This document shows, piece after piece, positions 18,097-26,602 of a stretch of DNA of 64,000 nt. The stretch's first letter is position 1. Each line of letters starts with the position of its first letter. The translations under genes and the position numbers were made by a program. Under the pieces are notes generated by a model that saw only the letters and a list, made by a program, of their open reading frames with translations, searched no databases and was not told where the DNA came from. The stretch comes from an uncultured Eggerthellaceae bacterium (GTDB taxonomy: Bacteria; Actinomycetota; Coriobacteriia; Coriobacteriales; Eggerthellaceae). Where the stretch lies: positions 29,486 through 93,485 of the forward strand of contig CANODU010000003.1 of the NCBI GenBank assembly GCA_947565185.1. The letters are read 5' to 3'.

Positions 18097-19646
18097 CGGA
18101 CTTCAGCTCCTTGCTCAACGGCGCGCTGGAGGAGCGCGTATCGTGCCTCTTCAGCGTCGTCGAACAGAACGGTGTCAGCGCCGAACATCATCTTGTCCTC
18201 ATGGCCGCGCCCGCAGATGAGGATGATATCCTGGGCGCGTGCTTCATCCACTGCGCACCGGATGGCGCGCTTGCGGTCAGCGATCACGCGCACCTTCGCC
18301 GCCTCCCCTTCCAAAGCGCTGGGCGGCAGGGCCGATGCCACCTCTTCCAAGACATCCATCACGCGCTCACCATGGGCGTTATCGTTGGTGAGGAAGACCA
18401 CATCCGCAGCAAGAGAGACCTCTGCCATCTCAGCGCGCTTCATGCGGTCGCGGTCGCCTTCGCAGCCGAACACGACCACGACACGTCCCGCTGTGGCTGC
18501 GCGTGCAGACTGGATGACCTTCATGAGGGCATCAGGGGTATGGGCGTAATCGACGAAGGTCATGAAATCGAATGAGGGAGCAACGCAGATGCGCTGCATG
18601 CGCCCCGGAGGCGGCGTGGCGTCCTCAAGCGATGAGGCGGCTTGGTCAGCAGGGATGCCCAAAGCCACGACGCACCCTAAGGCTACCAGAGCGTTCTCGG
18701 TGTTGAAGTCTCCCAACAGATGGTGCGTGATGGACACCTCAGAGGGAAGATCCGCATCAGCGAAAGCGCTCAGAGCGCGCAGGTTCGAAAGCGATGCGCG
18801 GATCTGGGTCTTCGACCCTTCGCGCGCAACCGAAAGCAAGCGAATGGAGTCTGCCTCATCCTCTCCGATGGATATGACCACATCCCCTGCTTGGCGGCGC
18901 TCATCGGCCACGATGCGTCCCGGACGGCTGAAAGCGGAGATGACGCGGATGGCCGGATAGTCATCGGAGAAGAGCTGCTTCTTGGCCTGGAAGTATTCAT
19001 CGAAGGTCTTGTGGTAGTCCAGATGATCATGGGTGATGTTCGTGAACGCCGTGACGGCGAAGCGCGTGGCCCATGTCCGTCCCAGCGCCAGCGCATGCGA
19101 AGACACCTCCATGGCCACGGCCTGACAGCGCTCGTCGCGCATGAGGGACAAGATGCGCTGCAGGTCAGCGGACTCAGGCGTGGTATGGGCGCTGCGCACC
19201 GGATGGCCCTGCGCCCGAGACCCACACGTGCCGATCACGCCGCATGCCCTGCCCGTAGCAGCCAACATGTGCTCGATGAGATAGGTGACCGTGGTCTTGC
19301 CATTGGTGCCCGTGACGCCCACCACATCCATATCCTCTGAGGCGCACCCATAGAAGCGCGCTGCCGCCTCTGCCATGGCGCGGCGGGAATCTGCCACGAT
19401 GACCTCAGTGGCACCCTTCAGGTCCACCGAGAACAGCTGACGTTCGCAGACGATGGCCGAAGCGCCCGCGTCGATGGCATCTTGGGCGAAGTCATGACCA
19501 TCCACCACATTGCCCACGATGCAGAAGAAGGCGTCTCCCGGACGCACATCCAAGCTGCTGTAGGCGATGCCCGATATGTCCGCCGCAGCATCCCCGATGA
19601 AGGTATGGGGGATATCGACGAATATATCAGCGCAGCTTCTGGTCAT
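18093..19646 (-). CDS. murE: UDP-MurNAc-L-Ala-D-Glu--amino acid ligase MurE
   Basis: 517 aa. Adds the third, cross-linking amino acid of the stem peptide. Seen: SSLDVRPGDAFFCIVG, P-loop GVTGTNGKTTVT, TTPESADLQ, MEVSSHAL, FTNITHDHLDYH, the FVDYAHTPDAL segment, and GRGHED near the C-terminus. The residue-3 specificity motif, DNPR in meso-diaminopimelate enzymes, reads DNAH (residues 422-425), so the Arg that binds the second carboxylate is missing. This argues against a standard mDAP stem and for another diamino acid (Lys or Orn). It starts 15 nt after ftsI. Confidence 0.92.
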   Translation of the reverse strand: MTRSCADIFVDIPHTFIGDAAADISGIAYSSLDVRPGDAFFCIVGNVVDGHDFAQDAIDAGASAIVCERQLFSVDLKGATEVIVADSRRAMAEAAARFYGCASEDMDVVGVTGTNGKTTVTYLIEHMLAATGRACGVIGTCGSRAQGHPVRSAHTTPESADLQRILSLMRDERCQAVAMEVSSHALALGRTWATRFAVTAFTNITHDHLDYHKTFDEYFQAKKQLFSDDYPAIRVISAFSRPGRIVADERRQAGDVVISIGEDEADSIRLLSVAREGSKTQIRASLSNLRALSAFADADLPSEVSITHHLLGDFNTENALVALGCVVALGIPADQAASSLEDATPPPGRMQRICVAPSFDFMTFVDYAHTPDALMKVIQSARAATAGRVVVVFGCEGDRDRMKRAEMAEVSLAADVVFLTNDNAHGERVMDVLEEVASALPPSALEGEAAKVRVIADRKRAIRCAVDEARAQDIILICGRGHEDKMMFGADTVLFDDAEEARYALLQRAVEQGAEVR

Positions 19647-19661
19647 GCCGAGGATCCACCC

Positions 19662-21428
19662 TCACTTGACTGGGACGATGTTGTACAGGTCTATCGCTTC
19701 CAGCATTATATCGTGAAAGACCGACGCCATCCTGCCCTCGTAGTTGATCTCATTGGCTGACACGAATAGCGCGAGATTGGAGTTCGAATCGTCGATGAAA
19801 CCGGCGAAGCAGAGATTGTAACGGCTCTTCGCATAGCCGCCATCCTCGGCGATCTCCGCGGTAGAGGTCTTGCCAGCCACGTCATAGCCCTCTATCTCAG
19901 CGTCCTTGCCCGTGCCCTCCAAGACAACGCCTTGGAGCATCCCCTTCAGCTTGTCGAGCGCTTCCTGGTCGGTGATCACCTGCTCGCTCTCATATTCCAT
20001 CCATTCCCCGCTCTGCGGCTTTGCCATGAGGAAATGCGGCTGACAGAGCAGGCCATCGGCCGCCACCATGCCGTAGAAGCGCGCCATGGTGAGCGGGGTC
20101 GCGGTGAGCCCTTGCCCGAATGAGATGTTGCACCCGGTGACATAGGCCCATTCGTTGAAATCGGGCATCACGCTCTGCGCTTCACCTGGGTAATCCACCC
20201 CTGTCTTCTGCGTGATCTGCAAGCGCTCGATCATGGCATTGAGCTTGTCGAAGCCTGCCTCTTGCGTTGCCAGCGAGATGCCCACATTCGACGATTCGTT
20301 CAAGATGGTAGCGAAGGACATCTCTACGTCTGGGCGCTCGTGAGCATCCTTGATGATGTATTCATCTGCTTCAAGGCCCGCTGGACAGAAGATGACGTCC
20401 TCTGGCTCAAGAGCGCGCTCGGAGAGCACCGTGAGCGCCGACACGGATTTGAAGATGGAGCCTGGCTCGAAGGCCTGCGTGATGGCCGTCAGATTGTCAG
20501 AGCCGATCAGTGAGTTCTCGCGATCGGTGGGGTCCAGGTACGGATAGGAGCAGATGGCATAGATCTCTCCCGTATCCCCATCTATCATGACGGCGTTGCC
20601 ATGCTCTCCCTCATAGGAGAGGATGCCCTGTTCCAAAGCCTCTTCCATCTTGGTTTGCATGCGGATGTCCAAAGAGATCATGATGTCTTCGCCATCGATA
20701 GCTGGTGTATCCTCATGGACGCCGCCGGGGATGGGCGCACCCTTCTCCCCTCGCTCGGCTGAATACGTGCCCGGCGTGCCGCGCAAGAGCTCATCGTATT
20801 GCAGCTCAAGACCGGTGATCCCATTGCCGTCGACGTCGCACACGCCGATCACCTGGCCGCCAACGCCGCCATTGGGATATTCACGGCGCGAATCGGCGAT
20901 GAAGTAGATGCCGGGCAGCTCCATCTCCTTCAAGCGCGCAGCTTTCTCCGCATCGGCCTGGCGCTCGATATAGACGAATGTGCTCGGTTCGCGCGAGAGC
21001 AGGCCCTCGTAGTATTCGGCATCCTCTTCCAGGACCGTTGAGATCATGGAGGCCTCATGGCGCGCATCCGTGACCTCAGAGGGATTGCAGTAGATGGTGG
21101 TGCAGTCAACGCTGACGGCCAGGATCTGCCCGTTGCGGTCGTAGATCGTGCCGCGCTTGGGCGTCACAGGGAAGTTGATCGTGCGGCTCTCCTCAGCCAT
21201 GGCGGTATAGGTGGGAGCCACGATCACCTGCAAGAAGACCAATCGGCAGAAGAACAGCACAGCCAGCGCCACGAAGGCGATGCGCACATAGCGGATGGGT
21301 CGCCTGACCGATGAGGCCTTCTCTCCTGATTCGCTGGCGATGAGGTCTGTGAGCGCGGTGCCTATGCTGGAGAGCGCCTCAGCGCCTCCCCGCCGCTCCC
21401 GGCGTCCCTCGCGTGGTGCGTTCGCCAC
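19662..21428 (-). CDS. ftsI: Septal class B penicillin-binding protein FtsI/PBP2-like
   Basis: 588 aa from a GTG at 21428, chosen because AAGGAG lies 7 nt upstream and this start clears the upstream ftsL-like stop. One N-terminal membrane segment (about 45-65) follows a basic cytoplasmic tail. The pedestal dimerisation region (KRGTIYDRNGQILAVS) precedes the transpeptidase domain with SIFK (Ser324), SSN (379-381) and KTS (520-522) in place of the usual KTG. It cross-links septal peptidoglycan together with FtsW. The Gly-to-Ser change in the third motif is noteworthy for beta-lactam binding but remains within the class fold. Confidence 0.92.
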   Translation of the reverse strand: MANAPREGRRERRGGAEALSSIGTALTDLIASESGEKASSVRRPIRYVRIAFVALAVLFFCRLVFLQVIVAPTYTAMAEESRTINFPVTPKRGTIYDRNGQILAVSVDCTTIYCNPSEVTDARHEASMISTVLEEDAEYYEGLLSREPSTFVYIERQADAEKAARLKEMELPGIYFIADSRREYPNGGVGGQVIGVCDVDGNGITGLELQYDELLRGTPGTYSAERGEKGAPIPGGVHEDTPAIDGEDIMISLDIRMQTKMEEALEQGILSYEGEHGNAVMIDGDTGEIYAICSYPYLDPTDRENSLIGSDNLTAITQAFEPGSIFKSVSALTVLSERALEPEDVIFCPAGLEADEYIIKDAHERPDVEMSFATILNESSNVGISLATQEAGFDKLNAMIERLQITQKTGVDYPGEAQSVMPDFNEWAYVTGCNISFGQGLTATPLTMARFYGMVAADGLLCQPHFLMAKPQSGEWMEYESEQVITDQEALDKLKGMLQGVVLEGTGKDAEIEGYDVAGKTSTAEIAEDGGYAKSRYNLCFAGFIDDSNSNLALFVSANEINYEGRMASVFHDIMLEAIDLYNIVPVK

Positions 21429-21432
21429 TGCC

Positions 21433-21948
21433 TCACTCCTTGGCTGATGCGTCCGTGGGCGCATCAGCATCCTTTGCATCGGACAGCGACGCAGCCGCTG
21501 CAGCCACGCTTCCCGAAAGGGAGAGGCGCCCGTCAGCATCCTTCACCACGATGTCGCCGGATATGTCTATGAACGAACTGGTGGCCGGGCTGTGCATGCC
21601 GATGGCCACTGCATCGCGCTTGATGCGCGTAGGATTGGCGAGCGAGGATTGCGTGACCTCCAGCTGGCTGCCTGCATCCCGCGCCTCGTCGATCTGATCG
21701 GCAATGGCATTGGCTTCCAACGCGGCGGCCACCGTGGCGGAAGAGAGCGAGATGCGCACGCACCCGATGAGCGCGAACGCAACGATGAAGATGACCAGCA
21801 CGCGGGCGAAGAGCACAGCTCCGCTCGATGCGGCTCGCTCGTCACGGGCACCGCCCGGCACCACCTCAAGGCCATGCGCGCCCGGGCGCTGCTCCTGGGT
21901 GAGCTTGCGAGCGGTAGAGCCGAAGTTGTATGCCGGTCGCTGAGCCAC
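21433..21948 (-). CDS. FtsL-like membrane protein of the division cluster
   Basis: 171 aa from a GTG at 21948, AGGAT a few bases upstream. A cytoplasmic N-terminal part (about 44 residues), one membrane segment (VLFARVLVIFIVAFALIGC) and an extracytoplasmic part that starts with a short helical stretch (ATVAAALEANAIADQIDEA). It lies between rsmH and ftsI where ftsL is normally found, and the topology fits FtsL/DivIC. Sequence similarity to FtsL is too low to see by eye, and the Ala/Ser/Asp-rich C-terminal tail is not typical, so no symbol is given. Confidence 0.8.
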   Translation of the reverse strand: MAQRPAYNFGSTARKLTQEQRPGAHGLEVVPGGARDERAASSGAVLFARVLVIFIVAFALIGCVRISLSSATVAAALEANAIADQIDEARDAGSQLEVTQSSLANPTRIKRDAVAIGMHSPATSSFIDISGDIVVKDADGRLSLSGSVAAAAASLSDAKDADAPTDASAKE

Positions 21949-21965
21949 GTCTATCCTAAAAGGTC

Positions 21966-22955
21966 TTATCTACTCCAAGCTTCATTCATCTCAGGCTCTT
22001 CCAGCCTGCAAGCGATGCGCAGCTTCGCACTGCGCGCCCGAGGGTTCCTCGTGACCTCCTCTGCCGTGGGCAGAAGGGGCTTTCTGGTCTTGACCTCGAG
22101 CATCGGGCATCTCCCACACGCACAAACGGGCAGATCGGGCGGACAGGTGCACCTGTCTGCATATGACGCGAACGTCTCCTTCACGATGCGATCCTCTATG
22201 GAGTGGTAGCTGATGACGCAGATCCTGCCTTGCGGCAAGAGCCACCGCACAGCCGCATCAAGACCGCTGCGCAGAACCTGCTGTTCCTGGTTCACTTCCA
22301 TGCGCAGCGCCTGGAAGGTGCGCTTGGCGGGATGTCCGCCTGCGCGCCTGGCGGCAGCCGGAATGGCCGCCTTGATGATGTCCACCAACTGAGCGCTGGT
22401 GGTGATCGGGGCGGCCTTTCGGGCCTTCACGATGAATGCCGCAATGCGGCTTGCCCACCTCTCATCCGAGTTAGAGCGTATGATCCGAGCGAGATCTGCT
22501 TCGTTTGTGGTGTTGATGATCTCTTCTGCGGTTATGGTCTGTTGACCCGGATCCATACGCATGTCGAGGGGGGCATCCTCCTTGAAGGAGAAGCCGCGTG
22601 AGGGGTTGTCGATCTGCGGCGATGACACTCCAAGATCGAAGAGCACCGCGTTCACGCCTGGCAGCGCCGTTTGCACGAGCAGCTCATCGAGCTGGCCGAA
22701 ATTGCCCTTGAGAAGGCAGATCTCAGGCCGGTTGTGCGCAGGGATCTGACGCAGACGCTCTTCAGCGCGATGAAGCGCCATGTCATCTTGGTCGATCCCG
22801 ATGAGCAACCCATCACGCCCGATGCGCTCTGCTGCCGCTGCCGAATGCCCTGCCAATCCAAGCGTTGCATCGACGAACACGTCCCCAGCTTTGAGGGCCA
22901 GTCCATCCATGCATTCATCGAGCAGGACGGGGATATGCCGATATTCGCTTGTCAT
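21966..22955 (-). CDS. rsmH: 16S rRNA (cytosine(1402)-N4)-methyltransferase RsmH
   Basis: 329 aa from ATG 22955. RsmH/MraW makes m4C1402 in the 16S rRNA decoding site. Seen: HIPVLLDECMDGL at the start, VDATLGLAGHS (SAM site), GIDQDDMAL, LFDLGVSSPQID, RGFSFKEDAPLDMRMD, TFQALRMEVNQE, and VISYHSIEDRIVKE. A four-Cys cluster (CTCPPDLPVCACGRC) near residue 290 may bind metal. The nearest GGAGG is 24 nt upstream of the ATG, an odd spacing; no better start exists in frame. Second gene of the dcw cluster. Confidence 0.93.
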   Translation of the reverse strand: MTSEYRHIPVLLDECMDGLALKAGDVFVDATLGLAGHSAAAAERIGRDGLLIGIDQDDMALHRAEERLRQIPAHNRPEICLLKGNFGQLDELLVQTALPGVNAVLFDLGVSSPQIDNPSRGFSFKEDAPLDMRMDPGQQTITAEEIINTTNEADLARIIRSNSDERWASRIAAFIVKARKAAPITTSAQLVDIIKAAIPAAARRAGGHPAKRTFQALRMEVNQEQQVLRSGLDAAVRWLLPQGRICVISYHSIEDRIVKETFASYADRCTCPPDLPVCACGRCPMLEVKTRKPLLPTAEEVTRNPRARSAKLRIACRLEEPEMNEAWSR

Positions 22956-22992
22956 AGTGCGCGGGATGCGTCTTCCCTCCAAGGCAGCGCGA

Positions 22993-23481
22993 TCAGCCTT
23001 GCGTGGGCTCGTCGTAGAAGAACCCGAGGTCGATGTCGCCGAACTCCTTGTCGAACGCATCAGCATCCCAGATCTCGAAATAGCCGGTGTTGCCTACCAG
23101 CACCACATCCTTGCTGATCCCCACAGCCTCACGGGCCTGCGGGTTCAACATGATGCGCCCCGAAGAATCCACTTCCGTGCCACGAGCGCGTGACTTCAGC
23201 AAGCTGCGCATGCGCACCTGACGCCGATCGGACGAGGAGTAGCCCCCGAACCTGTCGTTGAACAGGCCTTCGATCCAGTCATTGAAGCTCTCTGGCTCGA
23301 AGACGTAGAGGCACTTGTCCTCGATCTCTCGGGATACCACGAGATCGTCGGAGAGGACTTTGCGGAATTCTGCGGGGACGGCAACGCGGCCCTTGGCGTC
23401 GACCTTGAAACGGAACTCACCATACAGATCCGTCACCTTCGTGGCGGTCTGCTCTGGTGCCGTGTCAACGCTGTTGGTCAC
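22993..23481 (-). CDS. mraZ: Transcriptional regulator MraZ
   Basis: 162 aa from a GTG at 23481 with GGGGAG 7 nt upstream; the open frame continues to 23547 without a ribosome site. Two AbrB/SpoVT-like half-domains are clear: YGEFRFKVDAKGRVAVPAEFR and GTEVDSSGRIMLNPQAREA. MraZ binds short direct repeats before its own promoter and adjusts expression of the dcw cluster. Here three AAGTG repeats at exact 10-bp spacing lie in the promoter about 100 bp upstream, consistent with autoregulation. First gene of the cluster. Confidence 0.93.
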   Translation of the reverse strand: MTNSVDTAPEQTATKVTDLYGEFRFKVDAKGRVAVPAEFRKVLSDDLVVSREIEDKCLYVFEPESFNDWIEGLFNDRFGGYSSSDRRQVRMRSLLKSRARGTEVDSSGRIMLNPQAREAVGISKDVVLVGNTGYFEIWDADAFDKEFGDIDLGFFYDEPTQG

Positions 23482-23568
23482 CTGCCCTCTCCCCGATCTG
23501 CGTATGTGGAGTTTTGTTTTGAGATTATGCTGCGTTTCAAAACCCACAAAGTCCGTTCCGTGCAGTGC

Positions 23569-23597
23569 ATATTATGCCACTTTGCCCCACTTGGCAA
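23569..23597 (-). promoter_or_regulatory. dcw cluster promoter
   Basis: On the minus strand TTGCCA (23597-23592) and TAATAT (23574-23569) are separated by 17 nt, a good sigma-70 arrangement. Transcription would start near 23560, giving a leader of about 80 nt before the mraZ GTG. The MraZ repeats overlap the -35 and spacer, so bound MraZ would block polymerase. Confidence 0.6.
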
Positions 23598-23602
23598 CAC
23601 TT
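23578..23602 (-). promoter_or_regulatory. MraZ operator: three AAGTG repeats at 10-bp spacing
   Basis: AAGTG occurs at 23602-23598, 23592-23588 and 23582-23578 on the minus strand, exactly one helical turn apart. Known MraZ sites are three or more short direct repeats (TGGGN or AAAGTGG-like) with a 10-bp period ahead of mraZ, so both the sequence type and the geometry fit. Confidence 0.65.
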
Positions 23603-23748
23603 TGATGACACAAGAAAACATCGTTTGACCAGGAAACAGTACATTTGTTCGTTGATTTTGACGCGCAGATAACAAGATGTAGTGGGTAGATGCCAGACAT
23701 CCACGACATGAGGCAAAGATGGATTTTTCTGTGGATATTTCGGTGAAG

Positions 23749-24756
23749 CTACTCTGAGCGCTTGAGCAAGCGCAAGGCAGGCAAGATGCCGCCAGCGATG
23801 ATCAGCACACCGCCGATGGCACTGCCTAAGCTCATGGGCTCGTGATACACCACGATGCCCACTACGACGGAGACGACGCACTCCCAATAGGCCATGGTGG
23901 AATACTGCACAGCTGGCAAGTTGCGTCCCGCGACCAGCAAGAGCCCCAAGGCGAAGGGTCCGCAGATGAGCCAGAGCGACCAAGCGAATCCCCAATTCGC
24001 CGCCGACATCTGCACCTCCCCCAAAGGCCACACCATGCTCATGCCAAGCGCTACGATGATGGAGCCTGCCGACGCTGCAGCGAAGTTCCACACCCCGCGC
24101 ACCACTGAATCGCAATCCTTGCGGTAGCCGTTGAAGAAGAGCGAAAGCCCATAGAACACGCCCGAGCACAGACCAAGCGCATCGCCTAAGCCCTTTTGGG
24201 GATAGCCCGCCTCCTGTGCGCTCACATCGAATCCGAAAGAGACGCTGCCGCCTTCCACGGACACGATCCCTGCCGTGAACAGCATCCCGCAGAACACGAG
24301 CGCCAAGCATGCCCACTGGGAAGGGCTGATCCGCTCCTTGCGGATGAGGCGCGAGAGCAACGTGCAGAACAGAGGACCCGTGTAGATCAGGAACACCGCA
24401 TCTGCCAGCGTGGTCAGAAGCGCGGATACCATGTAGAGCGAAAGGGCGATGCCGATGCAGAGACCACCCAAGATGATGGAGGGGCTGACCTGCGTTCGGC
24501 GCAGGACGCCCGCACGCCGCGTGACGCAGACCAGCACGATGAAGGTGAGCAGGCCGCACACCATGCGCCCGAGCGTCATCCATGCGCCGATGGATTCACC
24601 TGCCACATATTCCGTGCCGAAGAAATCCACGCGCGTGGCTCCGCGCGTGAGGCAACCCGCAAGGCCCATGCCTGTGGTGGACAGCAACAGCGCGATGATG
24701 CCCATGCGCTGATCCATATGGAAGGGCCCGTGGGGTCCCTTATTCGGTGCTGCCAT
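23749..24756 (-). CDS. EamA/DMT family transporter
   Basis: 335 aa with ten hydrophobic helices arranged as two EamA repeats, the second starting near GLGDALGLCSGVFYGLSLFF. DMT transporters of this type move amino acids, nucleobases or other metabolites; no substrate can be assigned. An unusual feature is the length of the loop between the two halves (VSVEGGSVSFGFDVSAQEAGYPQKG). It lies head to head with the GT-C-like membrane gene on the plus strand, about 80 bp apart. Confidence 0.88.
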   Translation of the reverse strand: MAAPNKGPHGPFHMDQRMGIIALLLSTTGMGLAGCLTRGATRVDFFGTEYVAGESIGAWMTLGRMVCGLLTFIVLVCVTRRAGVLRRTQVSPSIILGGLCIGIALSLYMVSALLTTLADAVFLIYTGPLFCTLLSRLIRKERISPSQWACLALVFCGMLFTAGIVSVEGGSVSFGFDVSAQEAGYPQKGLGDALGLCSGVFYGLSLFFNGYRKDCDSVVRGVWNFAAASAGSIIVALGMSMVWPLGEVQMSAANWGFAWSLWLICGPFALGLLLVAGRNLPAVQYSTMAYWECVVSVVVGIVVYHEPMSLGSAIGGVLIIAGGILPALRLLKRSE

Positions 24757-24834
24757 TCACTGACCCTTCTTCGCCTAAGGATGCTAAGCTTAACGGAAGC
24801 AGAAGCGGATATGAGGGGAAAGCGGACGGAGACG

Positions 24835-26592
24835 ATGGACAACGAGAGCAAACGCGCTGAGGCGAACGGCAACGAACGGATGCCGGTGATCGGGCGCATT
24901 CCCAACGGCGTGCGCATCTGCCTTTTGGCCTATATCACCATAGCGCTCATAGCTGCTGTGGTGGCAGCTCCCTTCACGGATTACCTGCGCAAGATATGGA
25001 TCTATGACTTCAACATCCTCTTCTTGGGAGCAGGCGTCGTCATAGCCCTCATCGCCATCTTAATTGCTCACGCTATCTCATCCCATGCCAGCTTGAAACA
25101 AGGTTCCAACCCATCCGCTGATGCACGCACGCGCAAGCGCTTCTTCATCTTCGTGGCTTTGGGGTGCGTCATTCTGCTTGCCGTGAAGGTCTGGTTGACC
25201 TTCGGCGCCTACTTCACTGGGAGCCAAACCGACGCATCATTCCTCACGCGATGCGTTGTCAACCTGGTCAAGGAAGAGAACATCTCGAACTATGTGGTTT
25301 ATAGCGAGCTGGCAGACTACATCTCCGTCTATCCCAACAATAAGTTCTTGACCGGCATCTTCTTCATAGTGGCCACCATCACCTTGAAGCTGGGGCTGAA
25401 TCCCTACCCCACCTTCATCATCATCGGCTGCATCAGCATCGTCTGCTCCGTGGGGCTTGCAGCTCTCATAGCCGAGAAGCTTGCAGGCATCAAGACAGGC
25501 GTCTGGACTTTCCTTTTGGCTGTTGCGTTCGTCGGGCTCTCGCCGTGGTCATTCATACCGTATTCTGACTCCTACGGCATCATCGTACCCACGCTCGTCC
25601 TCTTCCTCTATCTCTGCGTGGACCATGAAGCCAAATGGGCGCTCATGGTATTCGTGAGCTTTCTGGGCTATAGCTTGAAGCCCACGCTCTTGGCACCGCT
25701 GGCGGCTATCGTGGTCGCAGAGCTTTGCTGGGCCATCGCTCGCTCTTCGAAAAGAGCAGGCTCCACGGCCACGAGCGCTGATGAAGCGCGCAGCGCTTTG
25801 CTGCGCAAAGCTCAGATCAAGCGCTTCATCACAAGGGCGCTCTCCTGCATCATCGCCTTCGCTTTCGCGTATGGCATGGTCTTCGCCATCAAAGCTGTGA
25901 CGCATCTGCCTGCCGATGATCCGAATACCGCCTTTGGCCCCGCTCATTTCCTCAAGATGGGAGCCAACGTTGAAAGCGCTGGTGCTTGGTTCGAAGAGGA
26001 TCTGGTGACGACGAAAGCACAACCTACCCGCGCCGAGAAAGACGCCTACGATCTGAGCGTCTGGCAAGAGAGGCTTGTCAAGATGGGACCTCTTGGCGCA
26101 GCGGATCTCCTGCTCAAGAAGACGCTGGCGAACTGCACCGAAGGCGATTTCGATTGGTATCAATCTCGCCAGACTCTCGCCTACTTCATGGATATCAAGG
26201 GCGACAACGAGGCCGTGCAGAGCTTCTATGGCATCGAAGACCGCGCCCAAAGGCAGAAGACCATCAAGGATACCGCCATCCAAGAGGATTGGACGCCCCC
26301 GGCGTGGACCTTCATCGCCCAGACGCTCTGGATGCTCGTGTTGGCAGGCACGGTGCTGAACTGGATGCGCCGACGCCCTTCTCGAGGAGAGGTGGTCATC
26401 TGCATCACGCTTCTGCTCATCTGCCTCTTCCATCTCATCTTCGAGAGCAGTGCGCGCTACATCTTCTGCATCTCCCCGCTGTTCTGCATCCTTGCCATCA
26501 TAGGGTGGCAAACGCTGGCATCGTGGTTCGCCACGAAGCGAAGGAAGAGCGCACCCGCCGAGACCCTCTCATCCCAAGTAACCGCTTCGTGA
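24835..26592 (+). CDS. Multi-pass membrane protein, GT-C glycosyltransferase-like
   Basis: 585 aa from ATG 24835 (alternatives 24811 and 24781; a CGGAG is close upstream). At least ten hydrophobic segments and a large extracytoplasmic loop in the C-terminal half (about residues 360-500). The ending FESSARYIFCISPLFCILAIIGW is typical of dolichyl/polyprenyl-phosphate-sugar dependent GT-C enzymes and related conserved membrane proteins. A DxD- or ExD-like motif in the first outer loop (SQTDASF) is possible but not decisive. No sugar-phosphate or lipid-carrier genes are adjacent, so donor and acceptor are unknown. The frame upstream to 24196 is antisense shadow. Confidence 0.7.
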   Translation: MDNESKRAEANGNERMPVIGRIPNGVRICLLAYITIALIAAVVAAPFTDYLRKIWIYDFNILFLGAGVVIALIAILIAHAISSHASLKQGSNPSADARTRKRFFIFVALGCVILLAVKVWLTFGAYFTGSQTDASFLTRCVVNLVKEENISNYVVYSELADYISVYPNNKFLTGIFFIVATITLKLGLNPYPTFIIIGCISIVCSVGLAALIAEKLAGIKTGVWTFLLAVAFVGLSPWSFIPYSDSYGIIVPTLVLFLYLCVDHEAKWALMVFVSFLGYSLKPTLLAPLAAIVVAELCWAIARSSKRAGSTATSADEARSALLRKAQIKRFITRALSCIIAFAFAYGMVFAIKAVTHLPADDPNTAFGPAHFLKMGANVESAGAWFEEDLVTTKAQPTRAEKDAYDLSVWQERLVKMGPLGAADLLLKKTLANCTEGDFDWYQSRQTLAYFMDIKGDNEAVQSFYGIEDRAQRQKTIKDTAIQEDWTPPAWTFIAQTLWMLVLAGTVLNWMRRRPSRGEVVICITLLLICLFHLIFESSARYIFCISPLFCILAIIGWQTLASWFATKRRKSAPAETLSSQVTAS

Positions 26593-26602
26593 GCACAAGA
26601 GG

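Noticed and set aside
24196..24834. N-terminal extension of the GT-C-like frame
   Set aside because: Antisense to the EamA gene at 23749-24756; no membrane or motif pattern until after 24835.
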